A program made the translations under genes and the position numbers. A stretch of 62,449 nt of DNA, taken from positions 1 to 62,449 of the forward strand of contig JAMOPY010000046.1 in assembly GCA_027064305.1 (NCBI GenBank). Reading direction: 5' to 3'. Position 1 is the first letter of the stretch. Every line of letters starts with the position of its first letter. The stretch is from Methanobacteriota archaeon (lineage in GTDB: Archaea; JAADCQ01; Methanopyri; Methanopyrales; Methanopyraceae). The notes beneath the pieces are model-generated. The model searched no databases and was not told the origin of the DNA. It worked only from the letters and a program-made list of their open reading frames with translations. Positions 31,950 through 40,912 of this stretch are shown here, in pieces.

Positions 31950-33740
31950 TTGTCCGAGCACGACGAGGTCGAGGTGCTGGAGGTACCCTGGGTGGAAAAG
32001 TACCGGCCCAAGCGGCTCGAGGACATCGTGGACCAGGAGCACGTGGTCAAGCGGCTCCAGGAGTACGTCAAGCGGGGCGACATGCCCAACCTGCTCTTCG
32101 CCGGACCGCCCGGCACGGGCAAGACCACGGCCGCGCTGTGCCTGGCCCGCGAGCTGTACGGGGAGCACTGGCGGGATAACTTCCTGGAGCTGAACGCCTC
32201 CGTGTCCCCGGACACGCCGCTGGTGGTCCGGGCGAACGGGAGGACGTTCCTCACCACGTTCCGGGAGCTGGACGAGGCGCTGCTGGAGCCCGAGGGGGAC
32301 GCTCGGGTTCGGGTGCGCGGCCTGGAGGTGCTCACGGTCGCGAACGGGCGCGTCGCCTGGGCCCCCGTGCGCTACCTGATCCGGCACCGGGCCCCGGGCT
32401 ACCTGCGCGTGCACCTGGAGTCGGGGCACGTGCTCGAGCTCACCGGCGACCACGCCGTCATGGTGCTCCGCGGGGACGGGCTCGAGGCCGTGCCGGCCTC
32501 CGCGCTGCGGGAGGGCGACGTGCTCCTGACCTTCCAGGCCCCGCTGGACCTGATGACGACCGAGCGGCTCGAGGACCTGGCCGGGCTCGTCGGGGACGTC
32601 GAGCTCAACTGGATGGCCCGGTTGTGCGGCGTGGAGGGCTTCGTCCGCGACGGCTCGTTCGAGGAGCCGAGGCCGAGGCGCGCGATCCCGGCCGATCCCG
32701 TGGTGGAGCTGGCGCGCCGGGTGAGCGAGGGGCTGTCCGAGGAGCTGGAGAACCTCTCCGAGGACGGCCTGATCGACGCCGGCCTCGCGCTGGAGCTGCT
32801 GCCCGAGCGCCGGGACGTGCGGCCGGGGGCCAGGTCGGCGTACGACCGGCTGGTCGGGCTCCTGACCTCGGACCTGCGCGGCGTTCGGATCCGGAGGATC
32901 GAGGTCGTGCGGAGCGAGGGGTACGTGTACGACGTCAGCGTGCCGGGCACGGAGATGTTCTTCGCGGGTGAGGTGCCCGTTCTGCTGCACAACTCGGACG
33001 AGCGCGGCATCGACGTCATCCGGACCAAGGTCAAGAACTTCGCCCGGACGCGGCCGATGGGTGGAGCGAAGTTCAAGATCATCTTCCTGGACGAGGCGGA
33101 CAACCTCACGAGGGACTCGCAGCAGGCCCTGCGACGGATCATGGAGATGTACTCGGACGCGTGCCGGTTCATCCTGGCGGCCAACTACTCGTCCGCGATC
33201 ATCGACCCGATCCAGAGCCGCTGCGTGGTCTTCAAGTTCACCAAGCTGCCGGAGGACGCGATCAAGCGGCGGCTGCGGGAGATTGCCGAGAACGAGGGCG
33301 TGGAGGTCACGGACGAGGCCCTGGACGCGATCGTGTACGTGTCCGAGGGTGACATGCGGCGGGCCATTAACATCCTGCAGGCGGCGGCCGCCCTGGGCGC
33401 GAGGGTCGACGAGGACACGGTGTACCAGATCGCGGCCACGGCCCGGCCCGAGGAGGTCCGTCAGATGATCCACCACGCGTGGAACGGGGAGTTCGAGCGG
33501 GCGAGGGACCTGCTGCACGAGCTGCTCTCGCGGTACGGGATGTCCGGGGAAGACGTGGTCCGGCAGGTGCACCGCGAGGTGCTGGAGATGGACGAGATCC
33601 CGGAGGAGGCGGTGCCGGAGCTGGTGGAGGCCGTGGGTGACTTCGAGTACCGGCTCGTGCGAGGCTCGGACGAGCGCATCCAGCTGGAGGCGCTCCTGGC
33701 CCGCATCCACGCGCTGGGCAGCAAGTACTCCGGCGGGTAG
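31950..33740 (+). CDS. rfcS: Replication factor C small subunit with intein
   Basis: 596 aa from TTG 31950 (GGGGAGGTG upstream). The extein is about 331 aa: WVEKYRPKRLEDIV, Walker A AGPPGTGKTT (about 51-60), LNAS-DERGIDVIR interrupted by the intein, Walker B IIFLDEADNLT, SRC motif IQSRCVVFKF. The subunit loads the PCNA clamp. The intein sits at residue 84, between LNA and SDERG, next to the conserved DER segment that is a known intein site in archaeal RFC. rfcL follows 5 bp later. Confidence 0.95.
   Translation: MSEHDEVEVLEVPWVEKYRPKRLEDIVDQEHVVKRLQEYVKRGDMPNLLFAGPPGTGKTTAALCLARELYGEHWRDNFLELNASVSPDTPLVVRANGRTFLTTFRELDEALLEPEGDARVRVRGLEVLTVANGRVAWAPVRYLIRHRAPGYLRVHLESGHVLELTGDHAVMVLRGDGLEAVPASALREGDVLLTFQAPLDLMTTERLEDLAGLVGDVELNWMARLCGVEGFVRDGSFEEPRPRRAIPADPVVELARRVSEGLSEELENLSEDGLIDAGLALELLPERRDVRPGARSAYDRLVGLLTSDLRGVRIRRIEVVRSEGYVYDVSVPGTEMFFAGEVPVLLHNSDERGIDVIRTKVKNFARTRPMGGAKFKIIFLDEADNLTRDSQQALRRIMEMYSDACRFILAANYSSAIIDPIQSRCVVFKFTKLPEDAIKRRLREIAENEGVEVTDEALDAIVYVSEGDMRRAINILQAAAALGARVDEDTVYQIAATARPEEVRQMIHHAWNGEFERARDLLHELLSRYGMSGEDVVRQVHREVLEMDEIPEEAVPELVEAVGDFEYRLVRGSDERIQLEALLARIHALGSKYSGG
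32199..32993 (+). other. RFC intein, 265 residues, no recognisable endonuclease
   Basis: It starts with Ser (SVSPDTPLVVRANG, block A) and has block B GHVLELTGDHAVMVL with the TxxH histidine, block F EGYVYDVSVPGTEMFFAG and block G VPVLLHN followed by extein Ser. N-terminal Ser and +1 Ser give a Ser/Ser splicing centre. The central part (about residues 112-235) contains no intact LAGLIDADG helix, so this is a mini-intein, or one with a decayed endonuclease. Confidence 0.9.
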
Positions 33741-33745
33741 CCCCC

Positions 33746-35311
33746 TTGGTCCCCTGGACGGAGAAGTACCGGCCCCGGCGCCTGAGGGACCTGGCGAACC
33801 AGGAGGAGGCGAAGAAGGAGCTGGTCGCGTGGGCGAACCAGTGGGCCCGGGGCGAGCCGCCCGAGCCCCGCGCCGTCCTCCTGCACGGGCCGCCCGGCAC
33901 GGGCAAGACCAGCGCGGCCTACGCCCTCGCGAACGAGTTCGGCTGGGACGTGGTCGAGCTGAACGCCTCGGACAAGCGCACCCGGGACGTCATCGAGAAG
34001 GTCGTGGGAGGCGCCTCCACGGGACGGTCCCTACTCCGCCTGGTTCAACGCGCCGGAGGCCGCCACGAGCGCGTGGAGGGTTCGGACCGGGTCCTGGTGC
34101 TCGTGGACGAGGTGGACGGGATCGACCCGCGCGAGGACCGGGGCGGCGTGACCGCGCTGATTCGGGCCGTGAAGCGCGCCCGCAACCCGCTCATCCTCGT
34201 CGCCAACGATCCGTGGAGCCTGCCCAAGTCGCTGCGTGACGAGGTCCGGATGATCGAGTTCCGGAGGCTGCGGCAGCGGGACATCGTGGAGGTGCTGCGC
34301 CGGATCTGCGAGTCGGAGGGCGTCGAGTACGACGAGCGCGCCCTACAGATGATCGCCCGTCGGGCCCGGGGCGACCTGCGGGCCGCCATCAACGACCTCG
34401 AGGCGATCGCCAGGTCCACGGGTCGGGTCACGGTCGAGGACGTGCGGGACCTGGGGTGGCGGGACAAGGAGATCACCATCTTCGAGGCGCTGGGTCGGAT
34501 CTTCAACAAGCCGCCCCGGGAGGCGCGCCGGGCCCTGTGGAACCTGGACGAGGACCCGGACGACGTCCTCCTTTGGATCGCGCAGAACGTGCCCCGGGCG
34601 TACAGCGAGCCGGAGGAGATCGAGCGGGCGTACGATTACCTGTCCAAGGCGGACGTCTTCTCGTCCCGGGCGATCGAGACCGGGAACTGGCGGTTCAAGT
34701 ACGTGTACGCGACCGACCTGATGACGACCGGGGTGGCGGCGGCCCGGCGCGGGAAGCCCCCGGGATTCGTGCGGTTCCAGCCGCCCAGGATCCTGCGCAA
34801 GTTGAGCCTGACGAGGCGGGAGCGGGAAATCCTCAACTCCATCGCCGAGAAGGTCGCGGAGCGCATGCACGTGTCGACCCGGGTGGCGAAGAACGACATC
34901 ATTCCGATCCTGCAGGTCGCCTTCCGCCGGTTCGTGGAGGAGGAGTCGGAGCGCGGTCTGGAGATCCTGAGCGGGATCGCCGGGTACCTGCGGCTGACGA
35001 AGCGGGAGATCGCGTACCTGTGCGAGGATCCCCGGGTGGCGCAGCGGATCTACAACCGGTCGCTGCAGGTGAGGAAGAGGCTGAAGGAGGCGCGGCGCGA
35101 GGAGCTGCGTGAGCGTGTGGAGGAGATGATGAGGGAGGTTGAGGAGGCCCCGGCTGAAGGGGAGAAGGCCGTCGAGACGCTCGCCGTGGAGGAGGAAGAG
35201 GAAGAAGAGGAAGGGGAGACCGGGGAAGAGGCCTCCGAGGAGGAAGAGGAGAGGGAAGAGGAGAAAAAGGAGAAACGGGAGGAGCAGAAGACGCTGGACG
35301 CGTTCTTCTGA
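33746..35311 (+). CDS. rfcL: Replication factor C large subunit
   Basis: 521 aa from TTG 33746. Walker A HGPPGTGKTS (about 47-56), NASDKRTRDVI (no intein at this site), Walker B VLVDEVDGID, then the collar domain. The C-terminus is a long acidic tail (about 465-515) ending in the PCNA-binding motif QKTLDAFF. It forms the clamp loader with RfcS. The gene ends 3 bp before the convergent ribosomal P1 gene. Confidence 0.95.
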   Translation: MVPWTEKYRPRRLRDLANQEEAKKELVAWANQWARGEPPEPRAVLLHGPPGTGKTSAAYALANEFGWDVVELNASDKRTRDVIEKVVGGASTGRSLLRLVQRAGGRHERVEGSDRVLVLVDEVDGIDPREDRGGVTALIRAVKRARNPLILVANDPWSLPKSLRDEVRMIEFRRLRQRDIVEVLRRICESEGVEYDERALQMIARRARGDLRAAINDLEAIARSTGRVTVEDVRDLGWRDKEITIFEALGRIFNKPPREARRALWNLDEDPDDVLLWIAQNVPRAYSEPEEIERAYDYLSKADVFSSRAIETGNWRFKYVYATDLMTTGVAAARRGKPPGFVRFQPPRILRKLSLTRREREILNSIAEKVAERMHVSTRVAKNDIIPILQVAFRRFVEEESERGLEILSGIAGYLRLTKREIAYLCEDPRVAQRIYNRSLQVRKRLKEARREELRERVEEMMREVEEAPAEGEKAVETLAVEEEEEEEEGETGEEASEEEEEREEEKKEKREEQKTLDAFF

Positions 35312-35314
35312 GGC

Positions 35315-35641
35315 TTACCCGAACAGGGCTCCGAGGCCGGCCGCCGCCTCCTCCTCGGCCTCCTCTTCCTCTTCTTCCTCCTCTTCTTCCTCTTCCTCCT
35401 CCTCTTCCTCGGCTTCCTCCTCGGCCTCCTCCTCGGCGGCACCGGCGGCCGGCGCCGCGGCCGGCACGGCGGCCTCCTCGATCGCCTCGTCGATGTCTAC
35501 TTCCTCCAGCGCGGCGACCGTGGCCTTCAGGCGCGCCTCGTCCACCTCGACGCCGGCGGCCTCCAGGACCTTCCGCAGGTTCTCCTCGTTGATTTCTTGA
35601 CCGGCGGCGTGCAGCAGGAGGCACGCGTAGATGTACTCCAA
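35315..35641 (-). CDS. rpl12: Ribosomal protein P1 (archaeal L12, stalk)
   Basis: 108 aa from TTG 35641. The N-terminal dimerisation domain [22 protein letters not shown], an Ala-rich hinge, an unusually long Glu-rich block and the terminal GLGALFG that binds GTPase factors are diagnostic. It is usually next to uL10; here it stands alone, convergent with rfcL. Confidence 0.95.
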   Translation of the reverse strand: MEYIYACLLLHAAGQEINEENLRKVLEAAGVEVDEARLKATVAALEEVDIDEAIEEAAVPAAAPAAGAAEEEAEEEAEEEEEEEEEEEEEEEEEAEEEAAAGLGALFG

Positions 35642-35718
35642 GGATCGGGCACCCCCGTTCGCGCGCCTTCGCCCACGGCGCCCTCAAAGTTCCAAAAAGG
35701 TTTACGGGAGGGAGCCCC

Positions 35719-36855
35719 GTGCCCGGGAACCCGTTCCGCAAGATGCCCGAGGTGCCGGACCCCGAGGAGCTCATCGACACCGCGTTCCGGAGGGCCGAGC
35801 GGGCGGCCGAGGGCACGCGTCGGTCGTTTCGGGGCACCCGAACCCCGCCCGAGGTGAGGGCCCGGTCGATCGAGATCGCCCGCGTGAACACCGCCTCGCA
35901 GCTGATCCAGGATCGGCTTTGGGAGATCGTGCGTAGGACGCCGAACCTGGACGAGATTCACCCGTTTTACCGGGAGCTGGCGGACGCGGTGGCGGGCGTG
36001 AAGAGGCTCAAGCGGAGCCTGGCCGACGTGCACACGGTGGCCAAGCTGGCGCGGCTGATCCGGGAGGAGTACACCAGGAAGCTCAAGCGGGCGGACGATC
36101 CGGCCGAGGCCGCCCGGCTGCGCCGCGAGGCGTACGGGCGGCTGGCCTCGACGGTGCGGCGGAAGGCGGGGGACGCGCTGCGGTTCCTGCGTCGGGTGCA
36201 GCCGAAGCTGGTGGACCTGCCCTCCATCGACCCGGAGATGTTCACGGTGGCGCTGGCGGGCCATCCGAACGTGGGCAAGACGACCCTGATGACGGCGCTC
36301 ACGGGTTCGGAGCCGGAGATCGCGCCCTACCCGTTCACGACGAAGGGGATCCAGGTGGGTTACATGGAGGACCCGTACCCGGTGCAGATCCTGGACACGC
36401 CGGGGCTGCTGGATCGGCCGGAGGAGGAGCGGAATCCGATCGAGCGTCAGGCGATCGCGGCGCTGAAGCACGCGACGGACGCCGTCTTCTTCCTGCTGGA
36501 TCCCACGGGGACGTGCGGGTTCGACGTGGAGGAGCAGCTGGACCTGCTGCGCCGGGTTCAGCGGGAGTTCGACGTGCCCTTCCACGTGGTCCTCACGAAG
36601 GCGGACCTGGAGGAGCTGTGGGAGCGTCCGGAAAGGCTGGAGGAGGTGCTGGACGAGGGGGTGCGGGTGTACGAGGTCTCGGCCGAGGACGGGCGGGGGC
36701 TCGACAAGTTAAAACGTAGGCTGAACGAGCTGGCCCGGGGGTATTACGGTGGGCGTGATCGAGCGATTGCTGGAGGAGACGCTTCGGACCGGGTCGAAGG
36801 GTGCCGAGGAGACGCTGCGGCTCGTGGGTCGGCTGCTCGAGGAGGTCCTTCATGA
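35719..36855 (+). CDS. NOG1-type GTPase, ribosome biogenesis
   Basis: 378 aa from GTG 35719 with GGGAGGG 5 nt upstream. The N-terminal helical bundle (LIDTAFRRAERAA ... NTASQLIQDRLWEIV) is followed by the G domain: AGHPNVGKTTLM, PFTTKGIQVGY, LDTPGLLDR, TKAD, SAEDG. NOG1 acts in large-subunit maturation. The last 35 residues (after LARGYYGG) overlap the Hsp20 gene and are of low complexity, so the natural end may once have been near 36750. Confidence 0.9.
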   Translation: MPGNPFRKMPEVPDPEELIDTAFRRAERAAEGTRRSFRGTRTPPEVRARSIEIARVNTASQLIQDRLWEIVRRTPNLDEIHPFYRELADAVAGVKRLKRSLADVHTVAKLARLIREEYTRKLKRADDPAEAARLRREAYGRLASTVRRKAGDALRFLRRVQPKLVDLPSIDPEMFTVALAGHPNVGKTTLMTALTGSEPEIAPYPFTTKGIQVGYMEDPYPVQILDTPGLLDRPEEERNPIERQAIAALKHATDAVFFLLDPTGTCGFDVEEQLDLLRRVQREFDVPFHVVLTKADLEELWERPERLEEVLDEGVRVYEVSAEDGRGLDKLKRRLNELARGYYGGRDRAIAGGDASDRVEGCRGDAAARGSAARGGPS

Positions 36856-37255
36856 GGGGCGGAGGGTCGCCCAGGAGGCGGAACCCCGGGAGCTGCTCGA
36901 GGAGGTGTCCGGTCAGCTGGTGCGGACGCTGCGCTGGGCCACCACCCCGGCCGTGGACGTGTACGAGCGGCCGGGTGAGCTCGTGATCGTGGCCGAGGTG
37001 CCCGGTGCCGGGCCGGACGACGTGAGCGTGCGCGCGGGCGAGGACTACGTGGAGGTGACGGTCAAGCTGCCCCGGATTCGGGAGGGTGAGCCGAGGTACC
37101 GGGAGCGCGTGTCGGGTGAGGTCTCCCGGCGGATCGACCTGGACGTGAAAATCGACCCGAACGGCGTGAAGGCGAGGTGCGGGAACGGGTTGCTGACGAT
37201 CCGGGCCCCCAAGGTGGAGGAGACGGAGGTGGAGGTGGAGCCGGAGGAGGAGTAG
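36749..37255 (+). CDS. Small heat-shock protein (Hsp20)
   Basis: 168 aa from GTG 36749; a TATA-like GTTAAAAC lies about 32-40 nt upstream inside NOG1. A helical N-terminal region of about 60 aa precedes the alpha-crystallin domain: VDVYERPGELVIVAEVPG, DYVEVTVKLPR, ISRRIDLDVKID-like sequence and GLLTIRAPK. The tail is acidic and lacks a clear IxI motif. It is an ATP-independent holdase chaperone. Confidence 0.9.
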   Translation: MGVIERLLEETLRTGSKGAEETLRLVGRLLEEVLHEGRRVAQEAEPRELLEEVSGQLVRTLRWATTPAVDVYERPGELVIVAEVPGAGPDDVSVRAGEDYVEVTVKLPRIREGEPRYRERVSGEVSRRIDLDVKIDPNGVKARCGNGLLTIRAPKVEETEVEVEPEEE

Positions 37256-37341
37256 CGGCTCGGTCCCGGGTTCTCTCGTCACCCGGGGCCCGTCCGCCCT
37301 TCCGGGCCCTCGTCATCGCCGCCCTCGGCGGAGGGTGCGCC

Positions 37342-38394
37342 ATGATCGAGATCGACGGCTCCTACGGTGAGGGAGGCGGACAGATCCTACGCACCGCCGT
37401 CGGCATGTCGGCCCTCACGGGGAAGCCCGTGCGGGTGTTCAACATCCGGGCCAACCGGCCCAACCCCGGGATGTCCCACCAGCACTACCACGCGGTCAAG
37501 GCCGTGGCGGAGATGTGCGACGCCGAGTGCGAGGGGTTGGAGGTGGGCTCCACCGAGCTGGTGTTTCGGCCCGGTCGGGTGCGCGGCGGCGAGTACGAGA
37601 TCGACATCGGGACCGCGGGCAGCGTGACCCTGCTCCTGCAGGCGGTCAAGCTCGCCGCCCTCGCCGCCGACTCCCCGGTGGAGGTGGAGGTGAGGGGCGG
37701 CACGGACGTTAAGTGGTCGCCGCCCGTGGACTACGAGCGGTACGTGCACGCGCACTACCTCCGGCGGATCGGGTGTCGGTACGAGCTGGAGGTGGAGCGG
37801 CGGGGCCACTACCCGCGCGGTGGCGGGATCGTCCGGGCCCGGATCGAGCCGGTGGACGCGCTCAAGCCCCTTAACGCCGTCGAGTTCGGGGAGCTCGAGG
37901 AGGTTCGGGGCGTCTCTCACTGCGTCCGGTTGCCGCCGCACGTCGCCGAGCGCCAGGCCAGGGCCGCGTCCGAGGTGATCGAGCGGGAGCTGGGCGTGAG
38001 CCCGGAAATCGAGGTGGAGACGTACCCGAAGCATCGGGACCCGCACCTGGGCCCGGGCAGCGGGATCGTGCTCTGGGCGGAGGACGATCGGGGGAACCGG
38101 CTCGGCGCCGACGCGCTCGGTGAGAAGGGCAAGCCGGCCGAGCGCGTGGGCCGGGAGGCGGCGGAGGAGCTGGTCCGGCACGTGAGGACGGGGATGGCGC
38201 TGGACGAGCACATGGGGGATCAGATACTACCGTTCCTCTCCATCGCCGACGGGGAGTCCAAGTACGGGGTGTCGAGGGTCGACCCGCACCTGACCACGAA
38301 CGCGTGGGTGGTGCGGAAGTTCGTGGACGTGGACATCGAGGTGGACGGCGAGGAGGGCGAGCCCGCGGTGGTCAGGGTTCGACCTGGGAGCTGA
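37342..38394 (+). CDS. rtcA: RNA 3'-terminal phosphate cyclase
   Basis: 350 aa from ATG 37342 with GGAGGGTG 6 nt upstream. IEIDGSYGEGGGQILRTAVGMSALTGKPV, RANRPNPGMSHQHYHAVKA, GTAGSVTLLLQ and the catalytic-histidine region TNAWVVRKF are hallmarks. It converts RNA 3'-phosphate to 2',3'-cyclic phosphate with ATP. The 86-bp gap before it shows only a CCGCCCTCGGCGG hairpin. Confidence 0.95.
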   Translation: MIEIDGSYGEGGGQILRTAVGMSALTGKPVRVFNIRANRPNPGMSHQHYHAVKAVAEMCDAECEGLEVGSTELVFRPGRVRGGEYEIDIGTAGSVTLLLQAVKLAALAADSPVEVEVRGGTDVKWSPPVDYERYVHAHYLRRIGCRYELEVERRGHYPRGGGIVRARIEPVDALKPLNAVEFGELEEVRGVSHCVRLPPHVAERQARAASEVIERELGVSPEIEVETYPKHRDPHLGPGSGIVLWAEDDRGNRLGADALGEKGKPAERVGREAAEELVRHVRTGMALDEHMGDQILPFLSIADGESKYGVSRVDPHLTTNAWVVRKFVDVDIEVDGEEGEPAVVRVRPGS

Positions 38395-39064
38395 GCGCCC
38401 GCTCCGCCCGGCGCACGTCGTTCACGCGGTTGACGTTCAGGAGCTCCCCCTCCTCCCGGGGCGGCACGACCCGGAACTCCAGCCCGGACGCCCGCAGTAC
38501 CGGGTTCAAGTTCATCGCGTTGGGGCCGCGCTCGGGCGCCAGCCGCTCGACGGTCTCCAGGAGCCGCTCGACCGCGTCCCTGTCCAGCGCCAGCGGGGGC
38601 CCGTGCCCCTTCAGCTCGTCCCCGCTGATCGGGTCGCTCGGGGCCCCTCGGTCCAGGATCGCGGCCCCGTGCTCCTCCGCCGCCCGGACGAGCTCGCGCA
38701 TCGTCGCCTCGGTCACGGTCGGTTGGTCGCCGGCGAGGACCAGCGCGACGTCCGCCCTGGTGCGCTCCAGGAGGCGGGCCGCGGTGCGGGCCATCGGCAC
38801 GTCCACGGGGTCGTTAAGCACCGGCTTGACGGGAGCCCTCGCGTGCTCCGTCACCGCCTCCCACACCAGGCCCGCGTCGTACCCCAGGCCCACCAGGATC
38901 ACGTCCGCGACCCGGGAGGCGCGATCCACCACCCACCCCACCATCGGACGGCCCGCGACCGGGTAGACGAGCTTGTTCACCGGCTCCTCCCCACGCTCCC
39001 TCAGATCCCGCCGGAACCTGGTGGACCGGCCCGCTGCCAACACGCACGCGGCGACCTCGGGCAT
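38372..39064 (-). CDS. MobA-like nucleotidyltransferase
   Basis: 230 aa from ATG 39064. CVLAAGRSTRF (about 7-17) is the nucleotide-binding loop, LVYPVAGRPMVGWVVDRA follows, and LVLAGDQPTV gives the metal-binding Asp. It belongs to the MobA/GlmU-N superfamily that transfers NMP to a phosphorylated acceptor. In methanogens this could be cofactor-related (MobA, CobY or CofC-like), but the acceptor cannot be told. The 3' end overlaps rtcA by 23 bp. Confidence 0.75.
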   Translation of the reverse strand: MPEVAACVLAAGRSTRFRRDLRERGEEPVNKLVYPVAGRPMVGWVVDRASRVADVILVGLGYDAGLVWEAVTEHARAPVKPVLNDPVDVPMARTAARLLERTRADVALVLAGDQPTVTEATMRELVRAAEEHGAAILDRGAPSDPISGDELKGHGPPLALDRDAVERLLETVERLAPERGPNAMNLNPVLRASGLEFRVVPPREEGELLNVNRVNDVRRAERALSSQVEP

Positions 39065-39077
39065 CGGGTGTCCTCCC

Positions 39078-40250
39078 TCAGTCCGCGTGTAGCTCGACGA
39101 TGTCCCCATCCTCCAGGACGTGGTCACGCCCCACCATCATCCCGTCCTTTTTCACGGACCGGCCCCAGACCCGCGCGTACCGCAGGTTCTTCGCCAGCTC
39201 CGAGTGGATCTCCCGGGCCAGGTCCTCCACCGTCGATCCCCGGGGCAGGACGACCGGGGGCTTCTGCGGCTTCCCACCCGGCTTCTTCGTGTACACGCGG
39301 ATGATGTTCAGCGCGTCGTACAGCCGCTCCTTGAACGCGTCCAGGTTCGCCCCCTTCTTCGCCGAGATCGGCACGACCGGCAGCTCGAACTCCAGCTCCC
39401 GCTCGATCCACTCGCGGAGCTCCTCGTAGGACTCGCGCGTTCCGGGCGCGTCCCCCTTGTTCGCCACGACCAGGCCCCGCTTGTACTCGATCCTCCGGTC
39501 CAACGCCTCCGCCACGTCCTCCAGCGTCACCCCGTCCTCCTCGATCACGACGATCGCGCTGTGGAGCCCGGACTCCCGCAGGAACTCCTTCACCTCCTCC
39601 GGGTCGCAGGCCAGCCGCTCCTCGCCCCGGATCTCGATCCCGCCCGTGGCCCGCTCCTCGATGCTAACCCCGGGCGGGGATTGGTTCAGCCGGATCGCCG
39701 CCGAGTCCAGCTCCCCCAGCACCGTCTCCAGCTGACTCACGGGATCCTCCGAGAGGTCCACCACGATGCAGATCGCGTCCGCGCTGCGCATCACGCCCAC
39801 GAACCGGCTGCCCTCCCCGTGCACGAACCCCTCGTGCACCGGGGGCACCTCCACCAGCTGGATCTGCACGTCCCGGTACTCCATCATGCCCGGGACCGGC
39901 TTCCGCGTCGTGTACGGGTACGGGGCCACCTCCGGCTCCGCGTTCGTCAGCCTCCGCAGAAGCGTCGACTTGCCCGCGTTCGGCGGCCCCACCAGCGCGA
40001 CCTGCGCCGCCCCCTCCTTCTTCACGTGGTAGTCCGGCCCGCCCCCGGACTTCTGCTTCCGCCGTTTCTCCACCTCCTCCCGCAGCTTCGCCAGCCGGCG
40101 CTTGAGCAGCGCCCGCAGGTTCTCCGTGCCCTTGTGCTTCGGGACGACCGAGAGCATCTCCTCCGTGATCTTCAGCCGCTCCTCCGGCGAGCGGGCCCGC
40201 CGGTACCGCTCCTCCAGCTTGTGGTACTCCGGGGGCAGGTTCGCCGGCAC
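39078..40250 (-). CDS. DRG/Obg-like GTPase with C-terminal TGS domain
   Basis: 390 aa. N-terminal coiled region (LRALLKRRLAKLREEVEKRRKQ), G1 GPPNAGKST, PYPYTTRKPVPGMM (G2), and NKGD (G4) with SAKKG (G5). The usual G3 DxPG is replaced by VEVPPVHEGF. The TGS domain at the end (GSTVEDLAREIHSELAKNLRYARVWG...VGRDHVLEDGDIVELH) resembles DRG. It probably acts in translation; the altered G3 suggests unusual hydrolysis. Confidence 0.85.
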   Translation of the reverse strand: MPANLPPEYHKLEERYRRARSPEERLKITEEMLSVVPKHKGTENLRALLKRRLAKLREEVEKRRKQKSGGGPDYHVKKEGAAQVALVGPPNAGKSTLLRRLTNAEPEVAPYPYTTRKPVPGMMEYRDVQIQLVEVPPVHEGFVHGEGSRFVGVMRSADAICIVVDLSEDPVSQLETVLGELDSAAIRLNQSPPGVSIEERATGGIEIRGEERLACDPEEVKEFLRESGLHSAIVVIEEDGVTLEDVAEALDRRIEYKRGLVVANKGDAPGTRESYEELREWIERELEFELPVVPISAKKGANLDAFKERLYDALNIIRVYTKKPGGKPQKPPVVLPRGSTVEDLAREIHSELAKNLRYARVWGRSVKKDGMMVGRDHVLEDGDIVELHAD

Positions 40251-40254
40251 GCGC

Positions 40255-40848
40255 TCACCCCCGGAGGAACCGCGTCACGCCGTCCAAAACCATCTGCACC
40301 CCGATGCCCGCCAGCACGACCCCCATCACCCGGGTCAGCACGCGGATCCCGGACCGCCCCAGCGCGCGGGCCAGCGGCTCCGCCGCCAGGAACGTCGCGA
40401 GCGTGGCCAGCATCACGAGCCCGCAGGCCAGGATCGTCTCCAGCCGCCCGTACCGGTGCAGCATGACGATGACCGTGACGATGGCGCCCGGCCCCGCCAG
40501 CAGCGGGGTGCCCAGGGGTACGTACGCCACGTCCAGCCGCTCCTCCGGCTCGATTCGAAACCCGGTGGGGTCACCCTCCACCATCCCCAGGGCCGCCCGC
40601 AGCAGCAGGAGCCCGCCCGCGATCATCAGCGCCTCGATCGAGACCCCCAGGTACTCCAGCACGAGCTTGCCTGAGACCGCGAACGCCAGGATCAGCACGC
40701 CCGCGAACGACACCGCCCGGTACGCGACCCGCACCCGCTCCCGGGGTCGCAGGTCCGAGGTGAGCGAGAGGAGGACCGGCACGTTCCCGATCGGATCCAC
40801 GATCACGAACAGCTCGATGAACCCCTTCAGGACGCCGCAGGGATCCAA
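40255..40848 (-). CDS. MarC-family membrane protein
   Basis: 197 aa from TTG 40848 (MDPCGVLKGFIELF), placed 23-27 nt after a TATA-like TTAAA, so probably leaderless. FVIVDPIGNVPVLLSL and VPLGTPLLAGPGAIVTVIVML are conserved MarC segments, with six hydrophobic helices. The function of the family is unclear; it was once linked to antibiotic resistance without proof. Confidence 0.88.
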   Translation of the reverse strand: MDPCGVLKGFIELFVIVDPIGNVPVLLSLTSDLRPRERVRVAYRAVSFAGVLILAFAVSGKLVLEYLGVSIEALMIAGGLLLLRAALGMVEGDPTGFRIEPEERLDVAYVPLGTPLLAGPGAIVTVIVMLHRYGRLETILACGLVMLATLATFLAAEPLARALGRSGIRVLTRVMGVVLAGIGVQMVLDGVTRFLRG

Positions 40849-40870
40849 CGGTCCTCGGGTCCCCCTAGCG

Positions 40871-40875
40871 TTTAA
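40871..40875. promoter_or_regulatory. Shared TATA-like box between marC and the His/Tyr-rich protein
   Basis: GTTTAAGA reads as a TATA-like box on both strands. It is 23-27 nt from the marC TTG and 38-42 nt from GTG 40913. Confidence 0.45.
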
Positions 40876-40912
40876 GAGCGATCGCGCCCGCCCCCACCCT
40901 GGGGGTTCCGAC

